Shown: piece by piece, positions 52,493 to 62,240 of the stretch
How the letters are laid out: each line of letters begins with the position of its first letter
Position numbering within the stretch: position 1 is the first letter of the stretch
NCBI RefSeq assembly: GCF_000234665.1
Contig: NC_018335.1
Location: forward strand, 1 to 64,000
Origin: Leishmania mexicana MHOM/GT/2001/U1103
Lineage: Eukaryota; Euglenozoa; Kinetoplastea; Trypanosomatida; Trypanosomatidae
Length of the DNA stretch: 64,000 bases
Direction of reading: 5' to 3'
The notes under the pieces: generated by a model
What the model saw: the letters and a program-made list of their open reading frames with translations, nothing else
Told to the model about the DNA's origin: nothing
Database searches by the model: none
Made by a program: the position numbers and the translations under genes

Positions 52493-54385
52493 CTATCCGA
52501 CAGGCGCACGTGTGTGTTGGTGCCCGCTGCGCGCAGTCTCAGAGACGGCTGCCTTAACAGGTCGCGCTACTCGTGTAGTATCGCGGAACGGCTGCTGGGT
52601 GCGGGCAACGCCACCGTTGCCTTTGCGCGCAGTCGGCCGCTTGTCGTCAAAGGAGGAGAGCGCCATGCGGTCCGCCGGAACGGCGAACGGGCCCCCGCTG
52701 GCTACCACGGTGTTGCTCGCTGCTGCCTTGTTGGAGCGGCGCAGTGGGGGAGAGGCGGACGCCGAATCGTTAGTCGCCATCACAGTTACCCCAGCCGAGG
52801 GGTTAACCTTTACCTGGTCTTGCAGCGGTATCTCCTCGGATGCATCCACCGTCGTGTAGAGGGACGATATCCACGCCTCGCGAGCAAGCGTCGCCTCCTT
52901 CACCTCTGCCGTGGCTGCTGCTGAGGCTTGCTGCCTCGTCCCTCGGCCCTGTCGCGGTGGCTGCTTGGCGCTGTCCTTCGCAACAGTCTCCGCAGGTGCA
53001 GCCGACTCATTATCCTGCATCTCAGCGTCGGCGCTGCCGCTTGACGGTGGCTCCACGCGGCATACCACACCATCCTTTCGACGGTCGCGGCACGTCGGTA
53101 TCACGCGCGCCCGCTCTGTGCTCCATAGTCGATCCTGCTCCACCGCCAGCACGACGCCGCCGCTGCGAAGCGATGCCTTGACAACGTGCCTCCTCTCCAC
53201 TTCGCTCCCTCCAAACTGGGCAGTGGAGTCGCCTATGCCCACCACTCGCACTCCTGAGCGCTCCGCGTGTGGGAGGCTCTCTGCATTGTCGCCGAACAGC
53301 GAGAGCGGTGCCTGCCGCATCGCCGTCGTCAGCGCGTCGGACGAAGGAGCCTGCACGCCAGCTGCTGATACGAGCTTCTCGTGAGCGCCAGCGCCGCCCG
53401 CTGGCAACGCTGCGTCAAGCGACGCCCTTGGGAGGCGCTTATCCGCCATCCGCATCCCCCGCTTGAATCTCTTGAACGGACGGGAAGGAGGCAGCGACGG
53501 GGAGAGTGACAGCGCTGCGGCACTCTCCGCAGTGCTTTTGTCGGTATGCCTCGTGTCGTGCTTCGTGTTGCGGGGCCGCAGGAGGCCGTTGCGGTGGAAC
53601 GACGGAGGCACGTCAGGCGCGCTGGATGGCACAGGTACCTCCTCCACTGCCATCACATAGCGGCAGTACGCATCCATCGGCACTGAGGCAGGAGGCACCG
53701 GGCACGACAGGTGAGTAGGTTTACTAACGCTGTGATGGTAAGCAGATAGCGGCGGTGGGGTGATCAATGACTGCGGTGTGAGAGTGCACAAAGGCGTGCG
53801 GGTGAAGACTCCGGCGAGCGACAAGGCGCTGCGCAGGAAGAGAGGTGTCGGCACCGCGGCGGTGGCGACCGTGGCGCCGCTGTCGTTAGGAGGTGCTGTA
53901 GTGGCAGCCAAGAGAGAACCTCGCCGCTGGGTCATGGTAACACCTTCTCCGTGGTCCTGTAGAAGAAACGAGGTCGCGACCACATCACGCATGTCATCCC
54001 ACACCGCACACGCCGTGTATGCACCTACAAGGCGATCAAGCGAGCGAGAAGCAAAGAGGTTGGCCGCCGCCTCGACCACCTCGCGAGCTACAGCGGCGCA
54101 AAACACCTCCCCTTCCGCCTTGAGCTCGCCTACAGCACTAACAACTGCGGCCGGAGGCGCGCACGCCTTCACCGACGGTGTGTCCGCTGCCGGTGACGCC
54201 GTCAGTGATGCTGGGGCAAGAGAGACGTAGTAGGCGCGCACAAGAACATCGGTTGTGCGAAGCGTGTCAAGACTTGCCACCGGCACCGGCGACTCGGAGA
54301 AGAACGGGGCGGACGCTGGAGCGCTGTTCGACGCGGCGCCGCCTCGGGACACCGATCCTCGAGACCTACGTCCATCGGCACTCAT
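52493..54385 (-). CDS. Conserved hypothetical protein (630 aa)
   Basis: Not recognised. The protein is rich in Ala, Ser and Pro with only a few compact parts: about 38-150 (VLVRAYYVSLAPASLTA, then VFCAAVAREVVEAAANLFAS and YTACAVWDDMRDVVATSFL), a patch at about 239-251 (MDAYCRYVMAVEE), and a segment at about 380-455 (ESLPHAERSGVRVVGIGDST, then VVLAVEQDRLWSTERARVIP). Short basic clusters (KRFKRG at about 307) may be nuclear signals. No membrane span or signal peptide is seen. The disordered look and basic pieces are common among trypanosomatid nuclear proteins, but no function can be assigned. ATG at 54385. The frame is intact over 630 codons in GC-rich sequence with shadow frames on the other strand, so the reading rests mainly on direction and length. 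Confidence 0.7.
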   Translation of the reverse strand: MSADGRRSRGSVSRGGAASNSAPASAPFFSESPVPVASLDTLRTTDVLVRAYYVSLAPASLTASPAADTPSVKACAPPAAVVSAVGELKAEGEVFCAAVAREVVEAAANLFASRSLDRLVGAYTACAVWDDMRDVVATSFLLQDHGEGVTMTQRRGSLLAATTAPPNDSGATVATAAVPTPLFLRSALSLAGVFTRTPLCTLTPQSLITPPPLSAYHHSVSKPTHLSCPVPPASVPMDAYCRYVMAVEEVPVPSSAPDVPPSFHRNGLLRPRNTKHDTRHTDKSTAESAAALSLSPSLPPSRPFKRFKRGMRMADKRLPRASLDAALPAGGAGAHEKLVSAAGVQAPSSDALTTAMRQAPLSLFGDNAESLPHAERSGVRVVGIGDSTAQFGGSEVERRHVVKASLRSGGVVLAVEQDRLWSTERARVIPTCRDRRKDGVVCRVEPPSSGSADAEMQDNESAAPAETVAKDSAKQPPRQGRGTRQQASAAATAEVKEATLAREAWISSLYTTVDASEEIPLQDQVKVNPSAGVTVMATNDSASASPPLRRSNKAAASNTVVASGGPFAVPADRMALSSFDDKRPTARKGNGGVARTQQPFRDTTRVARPVKAAVSETARSGHQHTRAPVG

Positions 54386-55133
54386 ATGATCAACCTAGGC
54401 AGAAGTAGAACAAAAAAAAAGATGTGCGCCGTATGGGCTCTCGTGCGTAGTTGTGTGATGCGGGACGTGGGTGGGTGAGGGCGTTGATGTAAAGCTCGAC
54501 TGACCCCGTACTTGCGTGTATGTGTGGGGAGAGGGAGGGGGGCGTTCGAGGCGACTAAAGAGCGAATAGCGAAAATTATAGGTGAGCGAAGCACAAGCCA
54601 AAAGAAACAGAAGAAGCGAACGCGCTCTTCCGCCGGTGAGCGCTGACTGCGACAGCCGGTCCCGCCGCCACATCAAAGCGCGCAGAGGATAGTGTGTGAG
54701 AGGGGGATAAAAAGAGGGTGGAAAAACGGGCCAGTCGAGAACGCGAATGGGACGCGGAGGATCGGAAGTGCAAAAAAGAAAGTTAACAGGAGGGCATCGG
54801 AATGCAGCCGTCGCGTTTTGTGCCGCCCGTGAATGCGGAAGAGGGTAAGGACAACCAACGCGGGAGCCACCAAGGGTGCCAGAGCGTATGTACACACAAG
54901 AGCACTCACTTGTCCGTGTGTGTGTGTGTGTGGGTGGCAGGGGTGCCTGCAGGATGTCACAGTGGCGAAACGTGACGAGTGTGGCACCTCTACGCAGGCG
55001 CCGGTGCGTTCTGTTCTTCATATTATCGTTCTCCTTAGAGCAAGACTCATGTCAAAGAGCAATGAGCCACATGACAACGGCGTGCACGATACGGCGGCGA
55101 CGCCCACACGCACTGTGCAGCCACGCGGAGACT
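54386..55133. other. Intergenic spacer
   Basis: Leader of the 630-aa gene and 3' UTR of the 91-aa gene. A GT run is present at 54916-54932. No gene is seen. Confidence 0.5.
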
Positions 55134-55409
55134 TTACGAGGATGGCGTCTTGCTAGCAGAGCCTTTGCCAGTGAACTCAAGTCCACACATGTTCGCTGCC
55201 TTCCGGGCCCTCTCCACCTCTGTCTGCTTCACCGCGTACGTCTGTTGCAGCTTTCTGTACTCCGCCAAGCGATCTCGCATGAACGCGTACTCGGGACCAC
55301 TAAGGGCGTGCTCGGGGTCTGCCTGAAGCCTCTGCATCTTCTCGCTGAAAGAGAATTTCTTACCGGCCGCTGCGGAGGCACAGCGGGCAAATCGGGTCGT
55401 GCTAAGCAT
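55134..55409 (-). CDS. Small hypothetical protein, probably mitochondrial (91 aa)
   Basis: A short but well-formed frame. The ATG at 55409 is preferred over a GTG one codon upstream. The N-terminus MLSTTRFARCASAAAGKKF looks like a mitochondrial presequence, with Arg, Ser and Ala and no acids. The rest is helical and charged (KMQRLQADPEHALSGPEYAF, then RDRLAEYRKLQQTYAVKQTE). It may be a small subunit of a mitochondrial complex or of the mitoribosome, but nothing fixes this. It sits at ordinary intergenic spacing on both sides. Confidence 0.7.
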   Translation of the reverse strand: MLSTTRFARCASAAAGKKFSFSEKMQRLQADPEHALSGPEYAFMRDRLAEYRKLQQTYAVKQTEVERARKAANMCGLEFTGKGSASKTPSS

Positions 55410-56119
55410 CACGCCAAGCGACTGTGCTCAGTTTGCGGGGGAGATGATTGGTGAATCGTGAAGAAGGGGCGGTGTACGCAAAATACGCGGTGACGAAGGC
55501 AGCGTGGGCACCAAATAGACACCGTGTGAGGAGGAAGAGAACCTCCTGGCGTGCAGGGACCTGCCTTGCCAATCCCCCCAGTGGATGTGTGGTCGAGGAG
55601 GCGGATCAGCGTACCCCAAGAGAGAAGGGAATGGAGAGGAGCTAAACGAGTGTTTAAAGTCAAGACCCTCTGCGGTGACGCACGAAGAAGGTTTATCACT
55701 CGATCGTTGTCGCGTCCATCGTAGCACAGAGAGGAAACATAACCGGTGCAGCACACAGCAGGCTAGACAACGGGATTTTTTCTTTTGGGGGAGGGGGAGA
55801 GTTCGCCTTGTCAAGGAAGCGTCTCAGCTGCGCAGTGCAACACAAGCTGGAACGTGGTAGGGCGGCGGCGGAACAACAACAAGACGCGATGCTCTGATCA
55901 TCTGCGAAGGTGTACTGGGCGGCCTGTGCTGCTGCGCAGAGGAGACGCGTCTCGTCATCCACGGTACTGTAAGGCATAAGAAAACAGGACACCACTCAGT
56001 CGTCGGACATGACGGGCGCGCGGTGGCCTCTTTCACCGCACCGCAACAAGTGCGCAACACACAGGCGGAGAAACACGCACACAAACTTAACTCGCCTTCA
56101 CATAAAAGAGAATGACACG
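55410..56119. other. Intergenic spacer
   Basis: Leader of the 91-aa gene and 3' UTR of U2A'. No gene is seen. Confidence 0.5.
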
Positions 56120-57046
56120 CTAATGGCGCTTACGCTTACGCGCAGACGCCATCCTTTCAGATATCTCCGTCATCTCCTCCTCCAACTGTGCAATTTCCTC
56201 CGCCGTGACATCGTCGGATAGGAGACGTTCCTCCAGCTGGTCTAGACGTGCTTGAAGAGCGGCATCGTCGTCCTCGTTCACATCGGCAGCGGCAGGGGTC
56301 GCGCTCGTTGCCCCGTTGGCAGGCTCATCATCGAGAGTGACAACGTTGCTTGCTACCGCGGTGGCCGCCGCTGTGCGTCCCTCGCGGCCGCGTTTGCGCG
56401 TCTTCTTTCCGTCCACGGTGGATGACGACTGCGACCGTGTCACTGCACACAGTGTAAGGGGAGTTTCCCACGACTGCACCAGCTTCTTGAACTCGTCCTT
56501 CGCCTTCTGTGCACGCTCCCTATCAGCCTGTGTAACGCGCTGGTAGTTGATGAGCTTCAACCTAGGGCACAAGAAGACGAGAAAGGCCCGCAGCTTCTCG
56601 CTATCGAAATTGTTGCTGTTGGTTTCCCACACAGGGTTGTCCTCGAGCGACACCACCTCCAGCTTCTTCCACTGCTTCAGAAAGTAGAGATCGCGCACGC
56701 AGGCGAGGCGGTTGCGATCGGCCAAGAAGTGCACGACGTTGGGCAAGGCAGAAACGCACGACGCCACACTCACTCGCTGAATCTCGTTTCGGTGGGCAAC
56801 GAGGGTGGTAACGCGGCTCATCCTCACATCCTTGTCGCTGCTGCCGGCTGCACTCTTCATGGGAAAGTACTCTAGCGCCGTCAAGGCGTTGGAGGAGAGG
56901 TTTACGACATCAAAGTTGTTCTCGAGCAACACTAGTACGTGCTCATCGAGCGAGGAAATCCGCAGCCCGCGAAGGTCGATTTCACGCTGTAGCATCGTAT
57001 TCGTGAACTGCGGTGCGAGACGCACCAAGTCCATCGTGAGTCGCAT
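56120..57046 (-). CDS. U2 snRNP A' protein, U2A'-like leucine-rich repeat protein (308 aa)
   Basis: U2A' binds the U2 snRNA stem-loop together with U2B'' in the U2 snRNP, needed for both cis- and trans-splicing. The N-terminal start, with DLVRLAPQFTNTMLQREIDL, matches the R-L-T-x-x-L-I...A-x-x-x-T-N-x-x-x-x-R-E-L-D-L-R-G pattern of U2A'. Leucine-rich repeats occupy about 20-140 (VVNLSSNALTALEYFP; VEVVSLEDNPV), followed by the LRR cap with PRLKLINYQRVTQADRERAQ, as in U2A' (V-L-D-F-x-K-V-x-x-x-E-R). The C-terminal 140 residues are a basic then acidic coiled tail (about 265-300) ending in RKRKRH. This tail is longer than in animals. ATG at 57046. Confidence 0.9.
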   Translation of the reverse strand: MRLTMDLVRLAPQFTNTMLQREIDLRGLRISSLDEHVLVLLENNFDVVNLSSNALTALEYFPMKSAAGSSDKDVRMSRVTTLVAHRNEIQRVSVASCVSALPNVVHFLADRNRLACVRDLYFLKQWKKLEVVSLEDNPVWETNSNNFDSEKLRAFLVFLCPRLKLINYQRVTQADRERAQKAKDEFKKLVQSWETPLTLCAVTRSQSSSTVDGKKTRKRGREGRTAAATAVASNVVTLDDEPANGATSATPAAADVNEDDDAALQARLDQLEERLLSDDVTAEEIAQLEEEMTEISERMASARKRKRH

Positions 57047-57798
57047 TCTCGTCTATCAGGGAGGGGAGGGGGGGGGGGCAGAAGGTCTTCCAAGACGGAT
57101 GGAGCGCACGGGACTGGGGAAGAAAAAGACCGACCAAACGGAGGTGTGCGCGGGCCGGCACAAGGCGTGGGGTGAGAAAGGGAGGAAATTGTGACGTGCG
57201 CGTGTACGTGCAAGGACACCGTGGAGATCGGAGGAAGAGAAGACGAGTTTCATGGGAGGAGGGGGCAAACTGTCATTGTTGAATCCTTCCCGCTGAGCAG
57301 CACACATGGTGCGGGCGGCGATGGAAAAACACACAGCGCAGGGCAAACCAGAGTGTGTGGTGCGCGACTACGCTGAATGGGGCGGTGATCGGGTAAAGAA
57401 TATGTCTCGCATCAACGAAGCTCTCGCAGCAGGGTGCAGCGGGTGCGTGCCTCTCCGAAAACCGGGGCATCGGTCATGTTTCTTTTCTCTGTCTCTTCCC
57501 TCGGCGGCGGCGTCTGTGGAGAACAACGTCATTGGCTGCAATGCGCCCCCCCCCCACCACCACCACAACCACAACCTCACCGCAGGGGTTCACGAGAGGG
57601 GCAGGGGAAAGACGGATAGGCACGAAAGGGCTCTGCCGCCTCCACGAGGCAGAGCAGTGTGCTTGGTTTGTAGCAGTCTCACTCGAGACACGTACGCATG
57701 CCGTTTGCACGCGGCAGCATGCGGCAGAAGTCCAAGGTGGCAGGCGGTCACCATCCTCGTGCCCCCTTTCGTTACGAGACGGATGACTTGGCGCTCAC
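57047..57798. other. Intergenic spacer
   Basis: Holds the U2A' leader and the 3' UTR of the 116-aa gene. A G-run near 57059-57078 on the plus strand is a C-run in the transcript. No gene is seen. Confidence 0.5.
57114..57130 (-). promoter_or_regulatory. Predicted trans-splice acceptor of U2A'
   Basis: The minus strand reads TCTTTTTCTTCCCCAG with the AG at 57114-57115, giving a 5' UTR of about 67 nt for U2A'. It is the best pyrimidine tract plus AG in this spacer. A C-run between it and the ATG is not followed by a better AG. Confidence 0.55.
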
Positions 57799-58149
57799 TC
57801 ACTCCTCCGCGCTCTTCTTGGTGTTGATGCGACGGTAGCCCTTCAGCTCACCGTGGGCACCGTAGATGGGCTCTAAAGTGTACTCGCGCATGTCCTGCTT
57901 GTGCGGAGTCAGCCCCTGTGTGAACTGCTCCGCTGGAATGAGAGAGGGGATAAAGTAGGCGACGCCAAATGTGATGAGAAGCAGCGGGCCGGTGAAGACG
58001 AACTCGCGGACACCCATCGGTATCTTTGTGCTGTAAAAGCGAGAGAACTTTACCAGGTACGGATTCTTCTTGGGCGGCTCCGTGTAGTTGGCGACACTCC
58101 GCCGCGGCTTGGCAGTGGGCGCCGGTGCCGTGTCTTCAGAAGCTGACAT
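57799..58149 (-). CDS. Conserved hypothetical protein with one membrane span (116 aa)
   Basis: The frame extends to a TTG at 58257, but the first ATG is at 58149 (MSASEDTAPAPTAKPRR). A basic proline-containing N-terminal part (about 14-43) is followed by one hydrophobic segment at about 48-68 (FVFTGPLLLITFGVAYFIPS) and a hydrophilic C-terminal tail ending in NTKKSAEE. The protein is small, one-span and basic, like accessory subunits of respiratory complexes or of a translocase. A mitochondrial inner-membrane role is my inference. No family is recognised. Confidence 0.72.
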   Translation of the reverse strand: MSASEDTAPAPTAKPRRSVANYTEPPKKNPYLVKFSRFYSTKIPMGVREFVFTGPLLLITFGVAYFIPSLIPAEQFTQGLTPHKQDMREYTLEPIYGAHGELKGYRRINTKKSAEE

Positions 58150-59038
58150 AGGGGCGACGCAATGTGTGAAGAGGGATGCAAAAAGGGGGTAAGAGCCGAA
58201 GAGTGGGCCTCTCCGCACAGTCAGACGTCTCACGGGTGTGCCGATACTGCCCCTCAAACAGCTCCGGCAGCGCAGCAGACGAGAGCTCTGTAGCGTATCT
58301 ACGACACGGAAACACGAAAGCGGTGAATTAAAAGACGAAACGAGCAGACAAGGAGAACGTTAGGAAGCGACGGGCGAAAAGTGAAGCAGCCGGGCCGATG
58401 GCGGTGGCGCGGCAATCCGTATCGAAGGTGCATTGGAGATCGAGGCGGTAGAGCAGATAGCGTAGGCTTTATGCGCTCGCCTAGTATCACACCTGTTCAT
58501 CTCTCGGCGAAGCACTGCTCCCCCCCCCACCTTCCCATGCAATGCATGCAGAGAGAGAGAGACACCTTTAGGTGGATGAGGCTGTCTGTGCTCAAACGTA
58601 ACACAACTGGCAGCATACGCAAGACCCGATGCTCTGCCGCAGCTCCAGAGCCTGCCGCGTCCGGTGGCCGCTTACATCCGTGTCCTCTTCTCACGCTTCG
58701 TGCTTACTGTGCGCCGATGTGCAGCTGTTCTTATGTCCCGGCGTCTTGCGCGTATGTGAACAGTACTGATGAACACCAAAGACTCCTCATCACGGCAGCC
58801 TTACTCGGTACACATTACGCTGCCTTTAAGAGGCGAGTCGAAAAGAAACAGACAAGCCGACCATACAAGGGACAGGCTGCGTGGAGCAGGCGCGCACACA
58901 CACACGTCCAGGTGGTTTGTCATCTGCCTACCTTCCCCCAACCCGCGTGCGCAAGCGCAGTGTGTCGCACGACGGCCTTCCAGGAGGCACAGACACGTAC
59001 ACGCCAGTCACCCCCCCCCACCCACACGCACACACACT
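58150..59038. other. Intergenic spacer
   Basis: Leader of the 116-aa gene and 3' UTR of the Hsp70-like gene. A C-run (58510-58519) and CA-rich bits (near 59020-59036) are present. No gene is seen. Confidence 0.5.
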
Positions 59039-61351
59039 TCATTGGAGGACAAACCCATACGAGCTGCAAAGAACACCGGGGGTGAGCACCAGTGATGAAA
59101 TGTCAGCACCACCGACACTGGGCACGCGCACCAGCTGCACGCTCACCTGCACTTCCCTTTCCGACATCTCGTTCCACTTTGCCTGCGCCGTGAACGTGAT
59201 GCAGAGGGAGCCAACTGCTTCACCGCGCGCCAGGGCAGCGGCAGCATGGAGAACAAGGCCAGCGCTGTTCACTGGGCGCACCTCCACAAGGTCGCCCGCC
59301 GAGTCTGTCGATGATGGGCCGTGCGCATCCGTGAAGAGGTAAAGCACTGTTCGCGCCTCAGGAGATGTCGGAGACCACGGAATAGCGACGCGGCAGGGCA
59401 GCGCCGCCGAGTGTGCCAGCAACACACGCAACGAGGCGCAAGGCAGCTGCTGGGTCGCCGCGCAGGTCAGCGCTGTGGTGTCGCCGACGTACAAGTACAC
59501 GTTTCCAGCGAGAAACACGCCGCAGTGGGGGTCGCTCATAAGCTCCTCCGGCTTTTCATCCTCGCCGTCACTGCTTTCGCCATCGTCATCTTTCGTTAGG
59601 GCATCCCAGACGCTGGTGGCCGCCTCGGCGGCTTGCGCGGCGACGGCGGCCTGCAGCTTGCCAGCGCTCTTGCGTGACTGTCTGGATGTGGCGAGCCGCT
59701 GCATCATGTAGCATCCGGCCACGCGACAGCTATGGTGGCACCCGCCGACAGAGAGCAGCTCATCGGCGCACACGCCGCTCCCCATGAGGCTCGAGTCCAA
59801 GACGCGCACCGCAGCTGCGAAAAGCGACCGCTGCTCCGGTGACTGAATGGAGGCGGCGAGCAGCCTTGTCAAGGAGGGCATCTGGCACATGCCGCCCGCG
59901 AGCAGGACCATATCCACAAACCCCTCAGTCCACGTGTCCTTGTACTTCTCCGCAAAGGTGCGCACGGCCGTGTTGAACATGTCCAACAGTCCCCACTCGC
60001 TTCGAATGGCGTTGTCCATCTTGTTTTTTGTCAGCGTCTGCGTGTCAATCAGGTCCATTCCTTCGTAGAAGGCCTCCACCTCCACCGAAACGGAGGTGGC
60101 TTGCGGGTTTGTGTTGAGCGAGACCTTCTTCTCCGCCATCAGCAGGACAAGACGGTGCATCGCCCGGGACGGGATCGCCTCATGAAGAAGTCCGGTGGCC
60201 GGGTGCTCGGTCGACCCGATGGTGGGTAGCGCGTGGTTGAGGCGCAGCAGAGCATTGAAGTTGCGCGATGGACTCGCGAAGAGGCGCCGCTGCTGAGTCA
60301 TGTACTGCGCTGCCACCCTTTCGGCCAGTGCCACGTCCAGCGCGTCGCCGCCGCTGCCGGTGCCTACGGCGAAGTAGCCATCACCCACGGCAGCGCTCCC
60401 CTTTGTGAAGCAGCGGTAGGGGACGTTGTGGTGCGGCGGAGGGCAGACAAGAACGCCACCGCGGGAGCACAACAAGGATAGGCACAAACCATGTGCTCCC
60501 CAGTCCACCACGAGCACATTGTGCGGTGCGGTGGAGAGCACGCGCGGCACACGGCGCTCCTGCGTGGCGGCATCGTACGCAATCCCCGCCGCCTCATCGC
60601 TGAAGACGACACTCGTGTTCAGCACGACGGGGCCTAGATGCGACGACTGCACCGCCTCCTTCAGCCACTCCACAGCTCTGCCGCAGTGCGCGACATGGGC
60701 TTTGTCGGTCGCACCTGGAAATGCGTAGCGTGGCACCACCAGCGTCAGAAAGAGCTTTGTCGAGCTCGACATGGCTTTATCACCGCCGGTGGCTGTTGTC
60801 AGTCCACACGCGCCGTCTATGGAGTGCTCCTTGACGTAGTTTAGGAAACGAATAAAAAGCTCCTCAGCGGAGATGAAGCTCTCCGCCAGCTCGCCGCCTG
60901 ACTCTGACGTGTACTCGAACCCGAGCTGCCGCGTGCCAGAGGAAGCCTGGGTGAGCCGGCAGTGACCGTTGTACTTCTGATTCGCGGCGGCCTCAACGAC
61001 CCGCAGCAGATCCGACGTGGCATCCTCCGGCTCCACTGCGTACTCTGCCTCTGTCCCCAGCACATGCTGCGCATCCGCTATCGAGGCGGCAGCGGCGGCG
61101 TAGGTGAACAGGTAAGGCACCACTTTCTGAGGCTGGCGCGAGTACTGGTGGAGCGCGTTGTCACCAAAGAGCAACTCCTGCTCTGTCAACGCCGCCACGA
61201 CAGGGGTATTGCGATGGCCACTGGAGTTGGAAATAACCTTGATGGGAGCTGCGTCGGACACCGCAGCCGTGCCGGTGGTGCTGCTCACTGGTGCGACGGC
61301 GACGTAGCTACTCGACGCGCCGAGTGAAACGCTGACGGCATACATTGACAT
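59039..61351 (-). CDS. Divergent Hsp70-like protein (770 aa)
   Basis: Hsp70 ATPase-domain landmarks occur in order but in altered form: VSVSLGASSSYVAVA at about 6-20 (usually D-L-G-T-T-x-S), RNTPVVAALTEQELLFGDNA (about 50-69), FSDEAAGIAYD (usually N-E-P-T-A-A-x-x-A-Y), VLVVDWGAHGLCLSLL at about 277-292 (usually D-L-G-G-G-T-F-D), GGDALDVALAERV (usually G-G-x-D-F-D) and LLAGGMCQMPSLTRLL at about 479-494. The core acids and glycines that bind ATP are partly lost, so it may bind nucleotide without turnover, as in Ssz1 or Hsp110-type partners. The C-terminal half (about 560-770) is beta-like, with an acidic insert (DDDGESSDGEDEKPEE). No ER signal or mitochondrial leader is seen. The ATG at 61351 replaces a start far upstream. 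A chaperone partner or nucleotide exchange role is inferred. Confidence 0.85.
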   Translation of the reverse strand: MSMYAVSVSLGASSSYVAVAPVSSTTGTAAVSDAAPIKVISNSSGHRNTPVVAALTEQELLFGDNALHQYSRQPQKVVPYLFTYAAAAASIADAQHVLGTEAEYAVEPEDATSDLLRVVEAAANQKYNGHCRLTQASSGTRQLGFEYTSESGGELAESFISAEELFIRFLNYVKEHSIDGACGLTTATGGDKAMSSSTKLFLTLVVPRYAFPGATDKAHVAHCGRAVEWLKEAVQSSHLGPVVLNTSVVFSDEAAGIAYDAATQERRVPRVLSTAPHNVLVVDWGAHGLCLSLLCSRGGVLVCPPPHHNVPYRCFTKGSAAVGDGYFAVGTGSGGDALDVALAERVAAQYMTQQRRLFASPSRNFNALLRLNHALPTIGSTEHPATGLLHEAIPSRAMHRLVLLMAEKKVSLNTNPQATSVSVEVEAFYEGMDLIDTQTLTKNKMDNAIRSEWGLLDMFNTAVRTFAEKYKDTWTEGFVDMVLLAGGMCQMPSLTRLLAASIQSPEQRSLFAAAVRVLDSSLMGSGVCADELLSVGGCHHSCRVAGCYMMQRLATSRQSRKSAGKLQAAVAAQAAEAATSVWDALTKDDDGESSDGEDEKPEELMSDPHCGVFLAGNVYLYVGDTTALTCAATQQLPCASLRVLLAHSAALPCRVAIPWSPTSPEARTVLYLFTDAHGPSSTDSAGDLVEVRPVNSAGLVLHAAAALARGEAVGSLCITFTAQAKWNEMSEREVQVSVQLVRVPSVGGADISSLVLTPGVLCSSYGFVLQ

Positions 61352-62240
61352 AGCGTCCGCGCCGTGCAGCGAAGCAAGGAGTTCGGAGGCGAGAAGGGCT
61401 GTCCGAGGTAGTGAGGACCTGTGCCTAGGTGCGACTGATGATGCGTGTTGTATGTGCGCGTGTGTCAGTGCTACCGTCGCATGCCACACCGTCGTCAACG
61501 CGTGTGAGAGCAAAGACACCGAGGGCGGCGGGCCGGAAAGGGACGAAGGAGGGAGGCAGAGAGAGTGCGAGAGAAGGGAAGGGGGTTGTACTGCGCGGTG
61601 GGGAAAAAGCGAAAGCCAAGCAACACGGAGATCATGCAGGCGCACGTGCTTACCCCAGCGTGCGCGCACGAGTAGACGTGCAGAGAAGGAGAACGATCTT
61701 CCTTCTCCCTGAAAAAGCGAAATGTGGAGGTTTAGCGACGAGGGGTGCAAGATGGCGGCAGCGACATGCCGTCTCCCGGATCGGTGTCACCACTCTTGTC
61801 CACGGTATGAAACGAAAACAAGCTCCAAAAACAACGTCCATGTCTATGCGCCAGCGTGCGTCTGTTGAAGCTGCCACAAACACGCAGTGGTGCACAGCAA
61901 CGGAGTGAGGCGTTTCCTCTCCTTTATTTTCTTTGGGAAGTGGGGTGGCGGCGAGGGGAGTTGAGGGGTGAGAAGCGGGAGGCCACGAAACGAGTCGTCA
62001 CCGACGTCTGCCCGAGTAGGAAACGCGGTCCACCACCACCACCACCCTCCACTCGTCCACACACACACACATAGCACTCACAGCGACACAGACGCGGCAC
62101 ACCTGCTGCTCAACGTGAGACCGCCGGTCATCGGTGGTATGTGCAGTGCAACAAGAAGCGCAGGCGAAGTCGAGAAGAACGAGCATGAGAAGAGAAGCCC
62201 TTAAGCAGGAAGGGGGAAAGAATGCAGTGCCGTCGCTGAC
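61352..62240. other. Intergenic spacer
   Basis: Leader of the Hsp70-like gene and 3' UTR of the coiled-coil gene. Short CAC repeats lie near 62030-62070. No gene is seen. Confidence 0.5.

Noticed and set aside
61352..61750. N-terminal extension of 133 residues on the Hsp70-like protein
   Set aside because: It would need a non-ATG or distant start, reads as pyrimidine-rich leader, and the Hsp70 fold begins right at the ATG at 61351.
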